Assembly (NCBI GenBank): GCA_947627215.1 | Contig: CANQVD010000003.1 | Coordinates: 62,001-126,000 of the forward strand | Length of the DNA stretch: 64,000 nt | Direction of reading: 5' to 3' | Source of the DNA: an uncultured Eisenbergiella sp. | Lineage (GTDB): Bacteria; Bacillota; Clostridia; Lachnospirales; Lachnospiraceae | Shown here: in pieces, positions 50,810-58,775 of the stretch | Layout: each line of letters begins with the position of its first letter | How positions within the stretch are numbered: the stretch's first letter is position 1 | Program-made: the position numbers and the translations under genes | Notes under the pieces: model-generated | The model's input: only the letters and a program-made list of their open reading frames with translations | What the model was told of the DNA's origin: nothing | The model's database searches: none

Positions 50810-50838
50810 ATTATATGAAGAGGTGATCTTAATGTCAA
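50810..50838 (-). promoter_or_regulatory. parM promoter
   Basis: On the minus strand TTGACA and TATAAT are spaced by 17 bases. The box TTTACGATAACA (50799-50810) abuts the -10 element. A longer inverted repeat, TGTTAT...ATAACA, lies at about 50778-50810. Two 21-bp repeat units (50866, 50887) lie upstream. Confidence 0.85.
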
Positions 50839-50859
50839 TAATCCCTTGCAAAAGTTTCT

Positions 50860-50897
50860 TAATACTGTATTAGAGCTCTGCAACACAGGATTAACGG
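50860..50897. repeat. Two 21-bp repeat units upstream of parM
   Basis: TAATACTGTATTA and ACACAGGATTAACG are spaced 21 bp apart (cores at 50866 and 50887). They are in the same orientation and of the same types as the array at 37530-37755. Confidence 0.8.
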
Positions 50898-50926
50898 CCC
50901 GCCGACATCCGTATTTGAAGCTCCTG

Positions 50927-51413
50927 CGTACCCTCGGAGGGTACGGAACACGATATGAGCCGCTGTCTAAGGGAGCACATCCTGCGGGAGAAAAAGATAA
51001 CCAGCGTACCCTCTGAGGGTACGGAACACGATATGAGCCGCTGTCTAAGGGAGCACATCCTGCGGGAGAAAAAGATAACCAGCGTACCCTCTGAGGGTAC
51101 GGAACACGACATGAACGGCTGCCCAAGGGAGCACATCCGGCGTGGGAAAAGGATAACCAGCGTACCCTCTGAGGGTACGGAACACGACATGAACGGCTGC
51201 CCAAGGGAGCACATCCGGCGTGGGAAAAGGATAACCAGCGTACCCTCTGAGGGTACGGAACACGACATGAACGGCTGCCTAAGAGAGCACATCCGGCGTG
51301 GGAAAAGGATAGCCAGCATACCCTCGGAGGGTACGCTACATGGCATGAACAGATGTCTAAGGGAACGCATCCGACGGGAGAGAAGGATGGTCTGCGTACC
51401 CTCGGAGGGTACG
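50927..51413. repeat. Centromere-like array: seven palindromes at 78-bp spacing
   Basis: CGTACCCTC-N-GAGGGTACG (19 bp) occurs at 50927, 51005, 51083, 51161, 51239, 51317 (one mismatch) and 51395. Every start-to-start distance is 78 bp. The spacers are also related (for example AACACGACATGAACGGCTGC), so the whole 78-bp unit has been duplicated. The array lies between the parM and parA promoters. It is the best candidate for the parS site of the adjacent ParA/ParB. The period is a multiple of three, so long frames open on both strands, but these have no supporting signals. Confidence 0.92.
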
Positions 51414-51474
51414 CAGACCTATCTAAAAATGCGACGAGAAACTGAGAAGAAAAAATGTTTCTGGTCTGGCAGGG

Positions 51475-51503
51475 TTGACTCAAAAGTCTTTTTCTTTTAA
51501 TAT
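51475..51503 (+). promoter_or_regulatory. parA promoter
   Basis: TTGACT and TAATAT are spaced by 17 bases, 62 bases after the last palindrome. This leaves a leader of about 140 bases before the chosen ParA start. Confidence 0.75.
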
Positions 51504-51653
51504 ATGTTTAGGTTGAAACGACACCAGGCAGATTTTTTATCTCTGACAGTCTGCAGGTGATGGCAGCCAAAAACGTCTTTGGAAGGGGGGAAACTGCAGG
51601 TCAATTTCTCCCGCCGTCGGATAGAAGAAGCGGGAGACATATTGCGGGAAATG

Positions 51654-52466
51654 ATGAAAACAATCGCATTTTACATCAGAAAAGGCGGGACAGGGAAAAC
51701 GACGCTTGCCGTAAATGTTGCGGCTTGTCTGAGCAGGGTCTACAACAAGAAGGTACTGTTCATAGACTGCGACACACAGTGCAACGCGACGATGTATCTG
51801 CTCGAAGATGAAAAACCACCGAAGACTTCGCTGTATCAGTATTTCCGAAAGCCGGATAAGGTACTTGGCGGGCTGAAGATAAACGGACTGATCAAACAGA
51901 TCAAGTATACTTTTGGTGAGAACAGGCAGTCGAGCATCGCGACCAATATGTATCTGATACCTGGTTCTCCTGAGCTGGATTATATGGATATAGACGATCC
52001 GCATCTCCTAATGCGGCTCACGGAGCATGTCGGTGATTCTTATGATTACTGCATCATCGACTGCCCGCCTGCTGAGAACGCGCTGTGTCTGAACGGCCTG
52101 TGCGCTGCGGACGGCTTGGTTGTACCTGTAGAACCGGGGAAGGACTCCATATACGGATACCAGAAAGTATCGGAGAACGTTGACGGGCTGAGGGACAACG
52201 GATATAACGACAATCTTTACATTGTCGGCGTAGTCCTAAACAGGTTGGATGGAAGGGTAGGCAGTGATAAAGCGTACCGTGAAGCGTGGCTGGACAGCGG
52301 TCTAGGAGACAGTGTCTTCAAGACATATATCCACAGCGCGTCTGTATTTAAGGATTCCAGGGAATTCGGGAGACCCGTACATTATTTTGCGAGGTCCAGC
52401 AGGTCAGCCAGGGAGATCCAGGGACTGACAGAAGAGATTATGGAAAGGATGGAGAGGTTTTCATGA
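51654..52466 (+). CDS. parA: ParA-type partition ATPase
   Basis: This is a 270-residue protein. I chose ATG 51654 because MKTIAFYIRKGGTGKTT is the normal ParA beginning. The track's TTG start at 51579 adds 25 residues unlike the family. The deviant Walker A motif is RKGGTGKTTLA, the A' region is VLFIDCDTQCNAT and Walker B is DYCIIDCPPAENAL. ParA/Soj-type ATPases position plasmid copies by moving over the nucleoid with a ParB partner bound at parS. Its stop codon overlaps the parB start (ATGA). There is no N-terminal helix-turn-helix, so this is the short type Ib-like or chromosomal-like form. Confidence 0.92.
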   Translation: MKTIAFYIRKGGTGKTTLAVNVAACLSRVYNKKVLFIDCDTQCNATMYLLEDEKPPKTSLYQYFRKPDKVLGGLKINGLIKQIKYTFGENRQSSIATNMYLIPGSPELDYMDIDDPHLLMRLTEHVGDSYDYCIIDCPPAENALCLNGLCAADGLVVPVEPGKDSIYGYQKVSENVDGLRDNGYNDNLYIVGVVLNRLDGRVGSDKAYREAWLDSGLGDSVFKTYIHSASVFKDSREFGRPVHYFARSSRSAREIQGLTEEIMERMERFS

Positions 52467-53668
52467 AACAGTTATCAAACTCGACAAAGAGCATGATCGG
52501 TCAGGCGATGAAAAAAGACAATGACGTGATGAACGATCCCAGAAAGAAGGAGATCCCGATAGACCTGATCGACCCCAATCCCATGAACTCGCAGATCTTC
52601 AACATGGATGGCATCGACCGACTGGCTGATGCGATCAAGAACGCAGGCTTCATCGATGGTTCCCCCATCGGTGTTTTTAAGAAAAGTGACGGACGTTATG
52701 AACTGTATTCTGGCGAGCGCAGATACCTTGCCTGCAAGTCTCTTGGAATGGAGAAGATCCCAGCGATCGTGTCGCCGCAGCCGAAGGATGAAGTGTCGCG
52801 CTGGAAACTCCTGCTGTTATCGAACCTGAACGGACGCGAATATAGACCGCTGGATCTGGCGCGGGCGATAGATGCGTATAAGACACATGTGCTGGACGTG
52901 ACGACTGACTGGATCGACTCAGACAGCGAGATAGGGCAGAGTGCGTACAAGATGCTCGGAAAGGTTTTCTTTGGCAAGACCGCTAAATCAACCGTGCAAA
53001 GATATCTCTATCTCCTGCGGGTGATCCCAGATCTCCAGGTCTTATTCGATCGGGGAGCATTGCCTCTCAGACTGGTCGATTCGATATATACGAAAAGTGA
53101 GGAAATTCAGAATTATTACTATAAGCTGTGTCAGGAGTATCTGACAAACTCCAAAGATGAAAAGATCTCGACCGTTTTAGCCACCGGCTTCCTTGAAAGA
53201 GCTGAAAGACACTTTAATGCATCCTACGAGGATAGTAAGGAGCCGGAGATCGCAGTTCCAGTACATGCAGCTGAAAGAGAGGAAATGGATCTGGAAAGCG
53301 TGACCGTGCCAGAAAACAGCCAGTCTTCAGCGGGTGCACAGATACAGCATAGTGCCCCGATCACAGAGGAAGAGGATCTGGAAGAGCAGCCGAAGGCAGT
53401 CACGGAAGAGCCGGAGGTCCAGAGGACTGAGATCAGTCCCCAGGTCGCCGATGATGAGGAGTTCTTTACAGCCGCAGATGAGGAGGAGAGAGAAGAACTC
53501 CTGACTGATGTGGAAGAGACGATAGATGATGCCGTCGCGGAGGCAGTAGACCAGCTCGTTAGGATCATCAGCGGGAAGTGCGTGATCGCTGACAGGGTTG
53601 AGATGGCCCGCCAGATGAAGAGACTGGAACAGGCGGCAGAGGTCTTAAATAGGTTGATTGTGAGCTGA
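52463..53668 (+). CDS. parB: ParB-type partition protein
   Basis: This is a 401-residue protein. The ParB/Srx CTP-binding domain covers ~residues 30-130, with DRLADAIKNAGFIDG, the ELYSGERRYLACKSLG box containing GERR, and a helical region. A middle helix-turn-helix-like part (~150-240) should read the palindromes at 50927-51413. The C-terminal ~130 residues begin with a very acidic linker (TEEEDLEEQPKAVTEEPE) and end in a likely dimerisation helix. It is translationally coupled to parA and followed by a strong terminator. Confidence 0.92.
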   Translation: MKQLSNSTKSMIGQAMKKDNDVMNDPRKKEIPIDLIDPNPMNSQIFNMDGIDRLADAIKNAGFIDGSPIGVFKKSDGRYELYSGERRYLACKSLGMEKIPAIVSPQPKDEVSRWKLLLLSNLNGREYRPLDLARAIDAYKTHVLDVTTDWIDSDSEIGQSAYKMLGKVFFGKTAKSTVQRYLYLLRVIPDLQVLFDRGALPLRLVDSIYTKSEEIQNYYYKLCQEYLTNSKDEKISTVLATGFLERAERHFNASYEDSKEPEIAVPVHAAEREEMDLESVTVPENSQSSAGAQIQHSAPITEEEDLEEQPKAVTEEPEVQRTEISPQVADDEEFFTAADEEEREELLTDVEETIDDAVAEAVDQLVRIISGKCVIADRVEMARQMKRLEQAAEVLNRLIVS

Positions 53669-53686
53669 ACGAATTTCACAGGAACA

Positions 53687-53717
53687 AAAAAAGAGCTGCC
53701 TGATGGCAGCTCTTTTT
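53687..53717. terminator. Bidirectional terminator between parB and the acidic surface-protein gene
   Basis: AAAAAAGAGCTGCC-TGAT-GGCAGCTCTTTTT forms an 11-bp stem flanked by an A-run and a T-run, serving both converging genes. Confidence 0.9.
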
Positions 53718-53744
53718 CACGGTCGCAAGATTAACATAATAAAA

Positions 53745-55106
53745 TTATCTGCAACCACTTTTGCCTTTCGCAGCCAGGACGATGATGCCTGCCGCGCTCA
53801 GCAGCAGAAGGATCGCATCCATGGCGATCGGCTCATCGGATGTTTTGACATGCAGTCTGGACATCGAATCGCCGAGGACAACGATGTCGTCCTCCTCCTC
53901 TTCTTTGACTTCTCGAAGGCCCGCCACCGTAACATCGGTGACGGTTTGTACAGGCTCTGCGGAGATCTCCACCACAGGGGTGATCTCTTCCTCGGGAGTT
54001 ATCTCCTCGGGAGTTGTCTCCTCAGGAGTTGTCTCCTCAGGAGTGGTCTCCTCGGGGGTCGTCTCTTCGGGAGTGGTCTCCTCGGGGGTAGTCTCCTCGG
54101 GGGTAGTTTCTTCGGGGGTTGTTTCCTCAGGGGTAGTCTCCTCAGGGGTCGTCTCCTCGGGCCTGTTCTCCGGACGGTAGTTGCCAGACAGCAAACTGCG
54201 CAGGGTGATCTCCGTCACGGTAGGACCAGCATCAGAGTTGGTACTGATATAGAGAACGCCGTCTCCGTTCAGTATCTTTTCGAAATCCTCTCTCGTAAAT
54301 GTGAAAGAGATCTTCGCTTCGATGCCGGTTCCCGGATTTTGGAAGCTCATGCGTGAACGGGCTTCCGTAAAATATTCTGCACCTTCCCCCTGAAGCTCAT
54401 TGGGAAAGAAAAGGTATAGGTTTTTTGTGTTGGAGAGGAGCTCGATCTCTAACACATATTCGTCGGTCTCCGGATTGTAGTAAATTTCATCCGGAGCCTT
54501 CACCGAACTGTAATCTGTGCCCCGCTGCGTCTCCTGCAAATTAGAGTCGCTTGCAGGCACAGTCTGTCGCACGGTGTGATCTTCCTCGGATTCCTCAATC
54601 TCATCTTCCTCAGATTCAGTCTCGGTTTCCTCGGCGATCTCCTGTACGGTAGCGATCTCATCATCACAATCTTCGACAGAATCCAGGATGATCTCGTCAG
54701 AAATCTCATCCGAAAGATCATCTGCTGCCTCTGTTGAGAGTTCCTCGTCAGCATCTGCTTTGTCAGAATGCTCTGACTCAGCATCTGCGTCAACGTCAGT
54801 ATCTGCTTCGACAGAAAGCTCTGTTTCAGCGTCCGCTTCGATAGAAGGCTCCGTCTCAGCATTCGCATCCGCTTCGACGGTAATGTCTGTCTCAACTTCA
54901 GTATCCTCGGTTGTGGTGTCAGACTCTGCAGGAATCATCTGATCCTGCTCGTCCTGGACCTCAACTTCGGACTCAGCTTCAGCATCCGTCTCCGTGACAA
55001 TCGCGGTCTCGGGAATTCCTTCTGACTGCTCATCAGCAGCCAAAACGTTGATGCTCCTGCTTACCATGCAGAGAGCCATCAGAACTACCATAGTCTGTTT
55101 CTTCAT
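53745..55106 (-). CDS. Acidic repeat-rich surface protein with C-terminal membrane anchor
   Basis: This is a 453-residue protein. I chose ATG 55106 because MKKQTMVVLMALCMVSRSIN is a signal peptide ending near VLAADE. The track's start at 55244 would begin inside the leader hairpins. A ~150-residue stretch is extremely rich in Glu, Asp, Ala and Ser. A folded domain (~170-290) contains EYVLEIELLSNTKNLYLFFP. About twelve ETTPE repeats (15-bp DNA units at 53985-54165) follow. The C-terminus has a membrane helix (MDAILLLLSAAGIIVLAAKG) and a short basic end. It is likely displayed on the cell surface. No LPXTG motif is visible. Confidence 0.75.
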   Translation of the reverse strand: MKKQTMVVLMALCMVSRSINVLAADEQSEGIPETAIVTETDAEAESEVEVQDEQDQMIPAESDTTTEDTEVETDITVEADANAETEPSIEADAETELSVEADTDVDADAESEHSDKADADEELSTEAADDLSDEISDEIILDSVEDCDDEIATVQEIAEETETESEEDEIEESEEDHTVRQTVPASDSNLQETQRGTDYSSVKAPDEIYYNPETDEYVLEIELLSNTKNLYLFFPNELQGEGAEYFTEARSRMSFQNPGTGIEAKISFTFTREDFEKILNGDGVLYISTNSDAGPTVTEITLRSLLSGNYRPENRPEETTPEETTPEETTPEETTPEETTPEETTPEETTPEETTPEETTPEETTPEEITPEEEITPVVEISAEPVQTVTDVTVAGLREVKEEEEDDIVVLGDSMSRLHVKTSDEPIAMDAILLLLSAAGIIVLAAKGKSGCR

Positions 55107-55194
55107 TACTTTTTCGCCAACTTTATAGAGGTGGCGTCCTCCTTCCTTTGTATTTGGACGGAAAAGACAGTGAAAGTGCCCAATTTTAGGCACA

Positions 55195-55222
55195 AAAAAA
55201 GACGGACAAAAAAAGTCCGTCA
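55195..55222 (-). terminator. Leader terminator or attenuator upstream of the acidic surface-protein gene
   Basis: On the minus strand GACGGAC and GTCCGTC form a hairpin followed by TTTTTTT. It starts about 30 bases after the predicted transcription start and lies ~90 bases before the start codon. A second small hairpin (GTGCC/GGCAC) follows. Confidence 0.7.
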
Positions 55223-55260
55223 AAAGAAAATTATACACAGTCAAATCAATCCATACTCAT

Positions 55261-55289
55261 ATGATAGCACGTAAACGATAACATGTCAA
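55261..55289 (-). promoter_or_regulatory. Promoter with operator in the spacer
   Basis: On the minus strand TTGACA and TATCAT are spaced by 17 bases. The box TAAACGATAACA (55272-55283) fills the spacer, as at 18141-18169. Confidence 0.8.
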
Positions 55290-55316
55290 CAAAAAACACG
55301 CCCTTTCGGGCGTGTT
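55290..55316 (-). terminator. Terminator of the CAP-domain gene
   Basis: AACACGCCC-GAAA-GGGCGTGTT is followed by TTTT on the minus strand. The -35 element of the next promoter overlaps its end. Confidence 0.85.
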
Positions 55317-55334
55317 CTGAAATTTTCCATGTGT

Positions 55335-55919
55335 TTACCAGAAGCGGAATTCCTGCGCGATATAGTAGGTGCCTCCGGTCTTGTAGATAGCGACGGAGCA
55401 CCGCGTGAAATCCGGATATAGGATGTTCTGCCTGTGCGAAGGGGAGTTCATCCATGCGTTCACAGCAGAGGCCGCAGTCTTGAACCCGTATGCCAGGTTC
55501 TCACCGTGCATGATCCTCGGGTTCACCGTATACCACTGGCTTCCGTCAGGCCGCGTGTGTGCGAACCTGGAGGAGCTTTCTGCTGCGCGGACCGCCGCGG
55601 CCAATTCCAGGTCGGTGTCCCAAGTCAGCGCGTTCAGCCCCGCGTTGGCGCGGTTCTGGTTGACCAGATTGAGGATCTCCTGCGACATCGCTTTCAGTTC
55701 CGCCATCTCACGGGCATCCGGGTTGTTCACCGAGGAGCCGAGAGGGACATCTTCATCCATGATGGTCTCCGTTGTGAAGTCGATGTCTTCCAGTTGCCGC
55801 GCGATGCCTTCGTCGGTGATCCCAGACTTATTCCCAATCAGTGCGGCCGCGCAAATGCCAGCAGCGACGACGGCCGCCAGGCAGAAGAGCGAGATAATGA
55901 GTTTCTTTTTCTTTGCCAT
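55335..55919 (-). CDS. Membrane-anchored CAP (SCP/PR-1-like) domain protein
   Basis: This is a 194-residue protein using ATG 55919 (MAKKKKLIISLFCLAAVVAA). An upstream TTG at 55949, or a CTG following AGGAG, could add a short N-terminus. The single membrane segment is followed by a ~50-residue linker and a CAP domain. The domain is seen in ILNLVNQNRANAGLNALTWD, the His box SSRFAHTRPDGSQWY, the GENLAYGF motif and AWMNSPSHRQNILYPDFT, which are the classic CAP landmarks. Bacterial CAP proteins are extracellular; the YkwD-type role is unknown and may involve the wall or host contact. It precedes the acidic surface-protein gene and has its own terminator. Confidence 0.9.
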   Translation of the reverse strand: MAKKKKLIISLFCLAAVVAAGICAAALIGNKSGITDEGIARQLEDIDFTTETIMDEDVPLGSSVNNPDAREMAELKAMSQEILNLVNQNRANAGLNALTWDTDLELAAAVRAAESSSRFAHTRPDGSQWYTVNPRIMHGENLAYGFKTAASAVNAWMNSPSHRQNILYPDFTRCSVAIYKTGGTYYIAQEFRFW

Positions 55920-56021
55920 AGAATTGTTCAGGCCGGTGTATCTCTCCAAATAAGGGAGTAGGAGTTCTTCCAGCCTATTCTCCTTTCTGTTGATGTCTGA
56001 TGCCCGTCATCCGGGCCTGTG

Positions 56022-56516
56022 TTATGTGTTTTCCGCGGTGTCTGCAGTCTTTGCTTTCTTCAGCGGGAACACGTAATCGGGATACTTGATGGCGGAATTC
56101 TCGAAGTTCATCTGGAAGGAATTACCCGTCTTGACGTAGATCCTGACATGGTTCCCGATGCTGCTCTTTTTATAGTCTGCATTCCGGACGGTCACAGCGT
56201 AATACGTCCCATCGTAGAGCACGAGCAGATAGAATATGCGCTTGGACTGCTGCTTGTCTGTCACGGTCCCTTCGAGGAAGAAATATCTCCCTGCGAGGAA
56301 ATCTAGGATCCGCTGTAGGGCGTTGGCGAGCAGGAGAGCAGTTGCCAGCAGAATGATGAGCGTCACCTTGTAGTCCCGGAAGGCCGGGATCGACAGCAGC
56401 GCCAGGAAGAATGCCCCGGCGGCACGCAGGAGCAGCTTGGCGCAGGCCATCTGGATCTCATCGGGCAGATCCCTGAATCGGTATGTGATATGGAGTCTGG
56501 CTGCGATCTTTTCCAT
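56022..56516 (-). CDS. Two-helix membrane protein
   Basis: This is a 164-residue protein with two adjacent membrane segments (LLLRAAGAFFLALLSIPAF and VTLIILLATALLLANALQ). A soluble β-rich domain follows (RYFFLEGTVTDKQQSKRIFY and GNHVRIYVKTGNSF), giving an OB- or NfeD-like impression. The family is not recognised. It is probably cotranscribed with the zinc-ribbon membrane protein 13 bases upstream. Confidence 0.6.
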   Translation of the reverse strand: MEKIAARLHITYRFRDLPDEIQMACAKLLLRAAGAFFLALLSIPAFRDYKVTLIILLATALLLANALQRILDFLAGRYFFLEGTVTDKQQSKRIFYLLVLYDGTYYAVTVRNADYKKSSIGNHVRIYVKTGNSFQMNFENSAIKYPDYVFPLKKAKTADTAENT

Positions 56517-56529
56517 ATTGTCCTCCCCT

Positions 56530-57033
56530 TTAGAACCAGAAGATCAGGAAGATGACCGCTCCGATCACGCCGACCACGCCGCCGATGACCTTCAGGAGGG
56601 CTTCCTTGGGGATGCGCTCGATCTCAGCCTTGATCTCCGGAAGGACATCGTCATAAAAACCGTCTTCGTTCAGGTCCGGGGCATTGGGATCGGCCTCCAT
56701 CGGGCCCTTGTCTGCTTTGGCGGGTTTTGAGGAAGGCGTCTTGCTGAAAGGGTTCTTGAATCCGGCTTTCTGCTTCGGCTCTGTTTCCTCCATCTCCCTT
56801 TTCCCACGGAGGGTCTTTTTCTGTCTGGGTTCTTCCTCGTGGTTCTCAACAGGACGTTCTTGCACCGGACGGGGCTGCGGTGCGGCAGGCGCGGGCGCGG
56901 GAGACGGGGCAGGAGAGGGTGTCTCGTCCTCCTGGGCGTTTTCGATAAAGCCGTCGCACATGCTGCAGTAGCGTCCGCCGTTTACGACATAGGTGGTGAC
57001 CATCTTATTGCAGTTGGGGCATCTGATTTTCAT
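56530..57033 (-). CDS. Zinc-ribbon tail-anchored protein
   Basis: This is a 167-residue protein. The N-terminal zinc ribbon is CPNCNKM with CSMCDG. A proline/alanine-rich linker (PSPAPSPAPAPAAPQP) and a basic-to-acidic stretch follow. The C-terminal membrane helix is VIGGVVGVIGAVIFLIFWF. A cytosolic sensor- or adaptor-like layout is suggested; no enzyme motif is present. It is expressed from the promoter at 57140-57168, possibly also by readthrough of the small RNA described below. Confidence 0.65.
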   Translation of the reverse strand: MKIRCPNCNKMVTTYVVNGGRYCSMCDGFIENAQEDETPSPAPSPAPAPAAPQPRPVQERPVENHEEEPRQKKTLRGKREMEETEPKQKAGFKNPFSKTPSSKPAKADKGPMEADPNAPDLNEDGFYDDVLPEIKAEIERIPKEALLKVIGGVVGVIGAVIFLIFWF

Positions 57034-57139
57034 GATCGCATTCTGCCTTCCCGCATGTCAGGCATACGGGAAAGCGGTCCTCCTTTCCTGATCCGGATGT
57101 CAGCGCAGTACGCCTTGCCGGATATTTCTGTTTATACCA

Positions 57140-57168
57140 ATTTTAAATGATTACAATTTATATGTCAA
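57140..57168 (-). promoter_or_regulatory. Promoter of the zinc-ribbon membrane-protein operon
   Basis: On the minus strand TTGACA and TAAAAT are spaced by 17 bases. An upstream ATGATATTGTTTTTATAC resembles the shared operator. Confidence 0.7.
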
Positions 57169-57208
57169 TATAACCTGTATAAAAACAATATCATATGGGG
57201 AAGGGAGA

Positions 57209-57349
57209 GAAAAAAATGGGCAAACAAAAATGCCCTTAGGCAAGCCATTAGGGCACTCTGTATTGAGCAAATCTGCAATTTTCCCCATCCATGCGGCAGC
57301 GCCGAACGATAAATCATTCTTGCGTTTCGCAAAAGAAAGGATTTTATAC
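57209..57349 (-). ncRNA. Candidate small RNA or attenuated leader
   Basis: A consensus promoter lies at 57354-57382 (TTGACA, 17 bases, TATAAT on the minus strand). About 140 bases later a hairpin (GGGCA/TGCCC, 57217-57235) is followed by seven T. An upstream TGCCCT (57250-57255 on plus as AGGGCA) can pair with the same AGGGCA arm (57231-57236), giving mutually exclusive structures. No convincing reading frame lies between. The rest of the 526-base gap 57034-57559 holds the promoter at 57140-57168 and hairpins at 57419-57445 and 57514-57545. Confidence 0.6.
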
Positions 57350-57513
57350 TTGTATTATATTCTCGTATATAAACAGTGTCAACTATTATTTTTATCATTT
57401 CTGCCGCGATTAGGAAAACCCGCCGGTTCAGTGCTGACTGGCGGGCTTTCTATTCTTCTTGCTTCCAAAGTGGATTAGGCCGTACGGTTACCAAAAATTT
57501 CAAAAAAACTGCG

Positions 57514-57545
57514 AAAAAGGGCCCCGCCTGTCTGACGGGGCCTTT
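57514..57545 (-). terminator. Terminator of the XRE regulator gene
   Basis: GGCCCCG and CGGGGCC form a stem followed on the minus strand by CTTTTT, 15 bases past the stop codon. Confidence 0.85.
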
Positions 57546-57559
57546 GCCATCGCTCATCT

Positions 57560-58465
57560 TCAGATGGAATTAAGATCGCCTTTTTTCTGCGTGGAGAATG
57601 ACGCCTTCGGCTTCGCGCCAGCTGCCGGTCTGGTGGGAACCTCCGACGGTATTGTTCCTGCAGCCTTCGCTCCGGTTGGAGCAGCACCTGCCGGTTTTGC
57701 TGACCCCTGAGCAGTAAAGTTTCCCGCAGCGGCAAATGCGAAGTATCTCGTATCCACCCATTCTGTCATCAGGGCGTTGCCAGTCGAGTTCAAGAGGCTG
57801 AGTTTGTTCGACGAGACAGTATAGTATCCATCATACTGATCCGAGATGTTCTCATCCAGTGTATTGAATTTCACATACAGCCGTGTGAAATTCCCTTTTA
57901 AGATATCATCATAGTGAACAGACTTAAATCCGTCGGGGGGAGACTTCAGCATGTGCTCTGCATAGTCTTTCAGAGTATACAGTTCGAGGGCTCCCCGCAT
58001 TTTGGACTGTACTTCATTGATCACGCTGTGAATGAAGACGACCCTGTCCGCAGCAGCGTCGTACAGGCCCCACTTGGGGCTGTGCGTGCTCCTTGGAAAG
58101 ACGCACAGGACAGGAGACTGGTCGTACTGTCGCAGGTCGCTTTTTTTGAGCGGCGTATAATCCTGGTCGGAGTTGATGATCGTGAGCTGCTCATCACTGT
58201 TGAACAGTTTTCTGTGCGGCGTTACGCCAGCGAGGTAATTGATGGAGACATTAAAGTATTGAGCGATCAGCTTCAGATTCGTTATCGTTGGCAGCCGGTT
58301 GCCGCTTTCCCATGCATTGACCGTCGAAGTGGATATAGATGTTTGCTCCTGTCGCATAGCCGTCAATACAGAGGCGAGCGATCTCTGTGACATATCGCGT
58401 TCGTTGCGCAGGGCTACAAGTCTCGTGCGAAAAAGGTCTTTGTTCACAATCGCTGATTTCGGCAT
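57560..58465 (-). CDS. XRE-family transcriptional regulator
   Basis: This is a 301-residue protein starting at ATG 58465 (MPKSAIVNKDLFRTRLVALR) with GAGGGAAG upstream. The track's start at 58570 lies on the promoter. The N-terminal helix-turn-helix (~residues 10-75) contains RNERDMSQRSLASVLTA, STSTVNAWESGNRLPTITNL and AQYFNVSINYLAG, the standard Cro/CI layout. The remainder (~80-260) is a soluble α/β region with no recognised ligand domain, and the tail is Ala/Pro-rich. No LexA-like protease motif is seen. It is a candidate for the protein that binds the operator box shared by several promoters. Confidence 0.88.
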   Translation of the reverse strand: MPKSAIVNKDLFRTRLVALRNERDMSQRSLASVLTAMRQEQTSISTSTVNAWESGNRLPTITNLKLIAQYFNVSINYLAGVTPHRKLFNSDEQLTIINSDQDYTPLKKSDLRQYDQSPVLCVFPRSTHSPKWGLYDAAADRVVFIHSVINEVQSKMRGALELYTLKDYAEHMLKSPPDGFKSVHYDDILKGNFTRLYVKFNTLDENISDQYDGYYTVSSNKLSLLNSTGNALMTEWVDTRYFAFAAAGNFTAQGSAKPAGAAPTGAKAAGTIPSEVPTRPAAGAKPKASFSTQKKGDLNSI

Positions 58466-58537
58466 TTCTTCCCTCACTTCCTTATCTCTATACGGATTGA
58501 GCGATCCGTTTGAAAACTGGTGTGTTGTTTGAAATGT

Positions 58538-58567
58538 ATTATAACAAATTAACGGGATAATTGCCAA
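58538..58567 (-). promoter_or_regulatory. Promoter of the XRE regulator
   Basis: On the minus strand TTGGCA and TATAAT are spaced by 18 bases. Confidence 0.75.
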
Positions 58568-58704
58568 CATAAATTTCGTATTTTGGTTTAGACGGTTTCT
58601 TTAACCCATCTGTACCGCTGCGGAACCTTTGTTTGGACATCAAAAATAATATTTTTGTAAACTTCCGCTGTACATTTTGCATGCAAAGTGTTTATATGGT
58701 ATTA

Positions 58705-58733
58705 TTTACAACAGTATCATTTTATGATATTAT
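58705..58733 (+). promoter_or_regulatory. Rightward promoter of the 58776 gene
   Basis: TTTACA and TATTAT are spaced by 17 bases, in an AT-rich stretch containing ATCATTTTATGATAT dyad symmetry. Together with 58538-58567 it explains the 310-base gap between the divergent genes. Confidence 0.65.
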
Positions 58734-58775
58734 CTAAATAGGAAGGTACGAAAGGAAAGGAGCAGGAGGTCGCAT

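Noticed and set aside
50927-51413. CRISPR array
   Set aside because: The spacers are related to each other rather than unique, the 19-bp repeat is a full palindrome, and no cas genes are present. A centromere array fits better.
50800-51500. Long overlapping ORFs on both strands with VPSEGT-type repeats
   Set aside because: The 78-bp repeat period is a multiple of three, so frames stay open on both strands. No ribosome binding site or protein-like composition supports them; the DNA palindromes explain the pattern.
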